This document shows, one piece after another, positions 62,971 to 64,000 of a DNA stretch of 64,000 nucleotides (positions within the stretch are counted from its first letter, which is position 1; each line of letters starts with the position of its first letter). Source of the stretch: an uncultured Desulfuromonas sp. (GTDB lineage Bacteria; Desulfobacterota; Desulfuromonadia; Desulfuromonadales; Desulfuromonadaceae); NCBI RefSeq assembly GCF_963666745.1, contig NZ_OY762961.1:2291274-2355273 (forward strand). The letters run 5' to 3'. The notes under the pieces were generated by a model. That model was given only the letters and a program-made list of their open reading frames with translations, searched no databases and had not been told where the DNA came from. Made by a program: the position numbers and the translations under genes.

Positions 62971-64000
62971 TTAACGGACCATATGCAGATGTTGGCCAAG
63001 CATGTCCGGCGTGACCAGGACAATGCCGTTCTCATCGACGAAAAAGCGCTTTTCGTCTTCGGCACGATCCTCACCAATCACTGTGTCCGGCGGAATAACG
63101 CAGGATTTATCAATAATGGCACGGGTAATGCGACAATTGCGACCAATATCGACATGGGGCAGGATGACGCTGTCCTTGACAAACGAATAGCTGTGCAGAA
63201 AACAGCCGCTGAAAACGATGGAACGTTTCACCCGTGAACCGGACAAAATACAGCCGGCCGACACCATAGAATCAATGGCGGCACCGCGTCGTCCCTGATC
63301 ATCAAAAGCAAACTTGGCTGGCGGCATTTGGGCCTGATAGGTCCAGATCGGCCAGTCTTCATTGTAAAGATTCAGCTCCGGCGTGATGGAACACAGGTCC
63401 ATGTTGGCTTTCCAGTAAGATTCCAAGGTGCCGACATCACGCCAATATCCCGGCTCACCCTGATCGTCGACAAACGGATACGCCTGGACATGGCTGGTGG
63501 CAATCAACGAAGGGATGATATCTTTGCCGAAATCTTTGCTGGATTTCGGGTCATCATGATCTTCGATCAACTTGTCGAACAAGAATTGCGGCGAAAAGAT
63601 ATAAATGCCCATCGACGCCAAAGCTTTGTCCGGTTTACCGGGAATCGCTTCAGGATCGGCCGGTTTTTCGGTGAAACGGGTGACCCGCAGACCGTCATCA
63701 ACAGACATAACACCGAAACCGGTGGCTTCCATGCGCGGCACTTCGACACAGCCGACCGTCACATCGGCACCTGATTCAGCATGGGTGGCAATCATGTCAC
63801 GATAATCCATGGCATAAATATGATCCCCCCCCAAAACCAGGACATACTCGGGGTTGTGACGCCGCATGATATCAAGGTTCTGATACAAGGCATTGGCCGT
63901 CCCCTGATACCATTCCTTGCCGAGGCGTTGCTGTGCAGGCAGCAGCTCGACAAACTCGCCGACCTCATAACGCATGAAACTCCATGCCCGTTGGATATGA
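62971..64000 (-). CDS. glgC: Glucose-1-phosphate adenylyltransferase (5' end beyond window)
   Basis: GlgC makes ADP-glucose, the committed step of glycogen synthesis. The frame is open through the right edge: residues 'QRAWSFMRYEVGEFVELLPA' precede the internal methionine at 63975, and they match the GlgC segment before the ADP-glucose site, so the N-terminal nucleotide-binding part lies outside. Visible motifs are 'GTANALYQNLD', 'LGGDHIYAMDYRDM', 'FTEKP', 'GYWRDVGTLESYWKANMDL' and the C-terminal left-handed helix with 'VIDKSCVIPP'-type repeats. About 343 codons are in the window. It is the first visible gene of the glycogen operon. Confidence 0.94.
   Translation of the reverse strand, partial: HIQRAWSFMRYEVGEFVELLPAQQRLGKEWYQGTANALYQNLDIMRRHNPEYVLVLGGDHIYAMDYRDMIATHAESGADVTVGCVEVPRMEATGFGVMSVDDGLRVTRFTEKPADPEAIPGKPDKALASMGIYIFSPQFLFDKLIEDHDDPKSSKDFGKDIIPSLIATSHVQAYPFVDDQGEPGYWRDVGTLESYWKANMDLCSITPELNLYNEDWPIWTYQAQMPPAKFAFDDQGRRGAAIDSMVSAGCILSGSRVKRSIVFSGCFLHSYSFVKDSVILPHVDIGRNCRITRAIIDKSCVIPPDTVIGEDRAEDEKRFFVDENGIVLVTPDMLGQHLHMVR

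Noticed and set aside
1-64000. CRISPR arrays, insertion sequences, prophage genes, rRNA or tRNA genes
   Set aside because: No repeat-spacer pattern, transposase, phage structural gene or tRNA T-loop sequence was recognised on either strand.

Overview
The window is chromosomal DNA, about half G+C, most likely from a Desulfuromonadales-type anaerobe (Desulfuromonas, Pelobacter or Geobacter relatives). The case rests on the gene set: System II (ResB/CcsB) cytochrome c maturation, an exported octaheme cytochrome of the hydroxylamine oxidoreductase family, a DUF3343 selenium/sulfur-carrier-like protein, a short-type ThiC, a RACo-like ASKHA protein, several c-di-GMP enzymes and a bacterial glycogen operon. 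The order is an inference from gene content, not from 16S or marker phylogeny. There is no rRNA, tRNA, prophage, insertion sequence or CRISPR array that I can recognise.

Layout. 1-2.6 kb: truncated ffh, DUF3343 and small conserved genes, and an N6-adenine-type methyltransferase. 2.6-8.5 kb (minus): purH-purD-purE followed by resB-ccsB, closed by a strong terminator. 8.7-13.3 kb (minus): alanine racemase with a RACo-like ASKHA protein, then a PAS-PAS-GGDEF-EAL protein. 13.6-16.6 kb (plus): a TPP riboswitch controlling a fused thiE-thiD gene and thiC. 16.6-24 kb: ClC channel, a tiny YjfB-like protein, Bax inhibitor-1 family protein, M48 lipoprotein protease and a sensor histidine kinase. 24.2-29.6 kb (plus): the octaheme cytochrome, then a two-gene unit of a LuxP-like periplasmic binding protein and a membrane GGDEF-EAL protein whose periplasmic part looks like LuxQ. 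29.6-32.2 kb: modF, DUF3024 and tag. 32.2-35 kb (minus): an AT-richer cassette of WbqC-like, GNAT and ATP-grasp genes. 35.3-46.4 kb (plus): dgt, a diadenylate-cyclase-like protein with altered catalytic motifs, SDR, lipoprotein hydrolase, a giant 1415-residue membrane protein, DUF4126, polyphosphate:AMP phosphotransferase and a small membrane protein. 46.5-52 kb (minus): glycosyltransferase-like gene, a frameshifted TauE/SafE gene, ZIP transporter, fumarase and two exported proteins. 52.1-64 kb (minus): glgC (cut by the window edge), a GH57 glycosidase, malQ, glgB, glgA, glgP and a phosphohexomutase.

How they fit together. The right-hand operon encodes a full glycogen cycle from glucose-1-P to ADP-glucose, polymer, branching, phosphorolysis and hexose-phosphate interconversion, with several start/stop overlaps that suggest translational coupling. 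The pur and ccs genes serve purine synthesis and cytochrome maturation, and the latter supports multiheme proteins such as the one at 24.2 kb. The most novel candidates are the LuxP/LuxQ-like c-di-GMP receptor pair, the DAC-like protein beside dgt, the WbqC/GNAT/ATP-grasp cassette, and the giant protein with a duplicated ectodomain.
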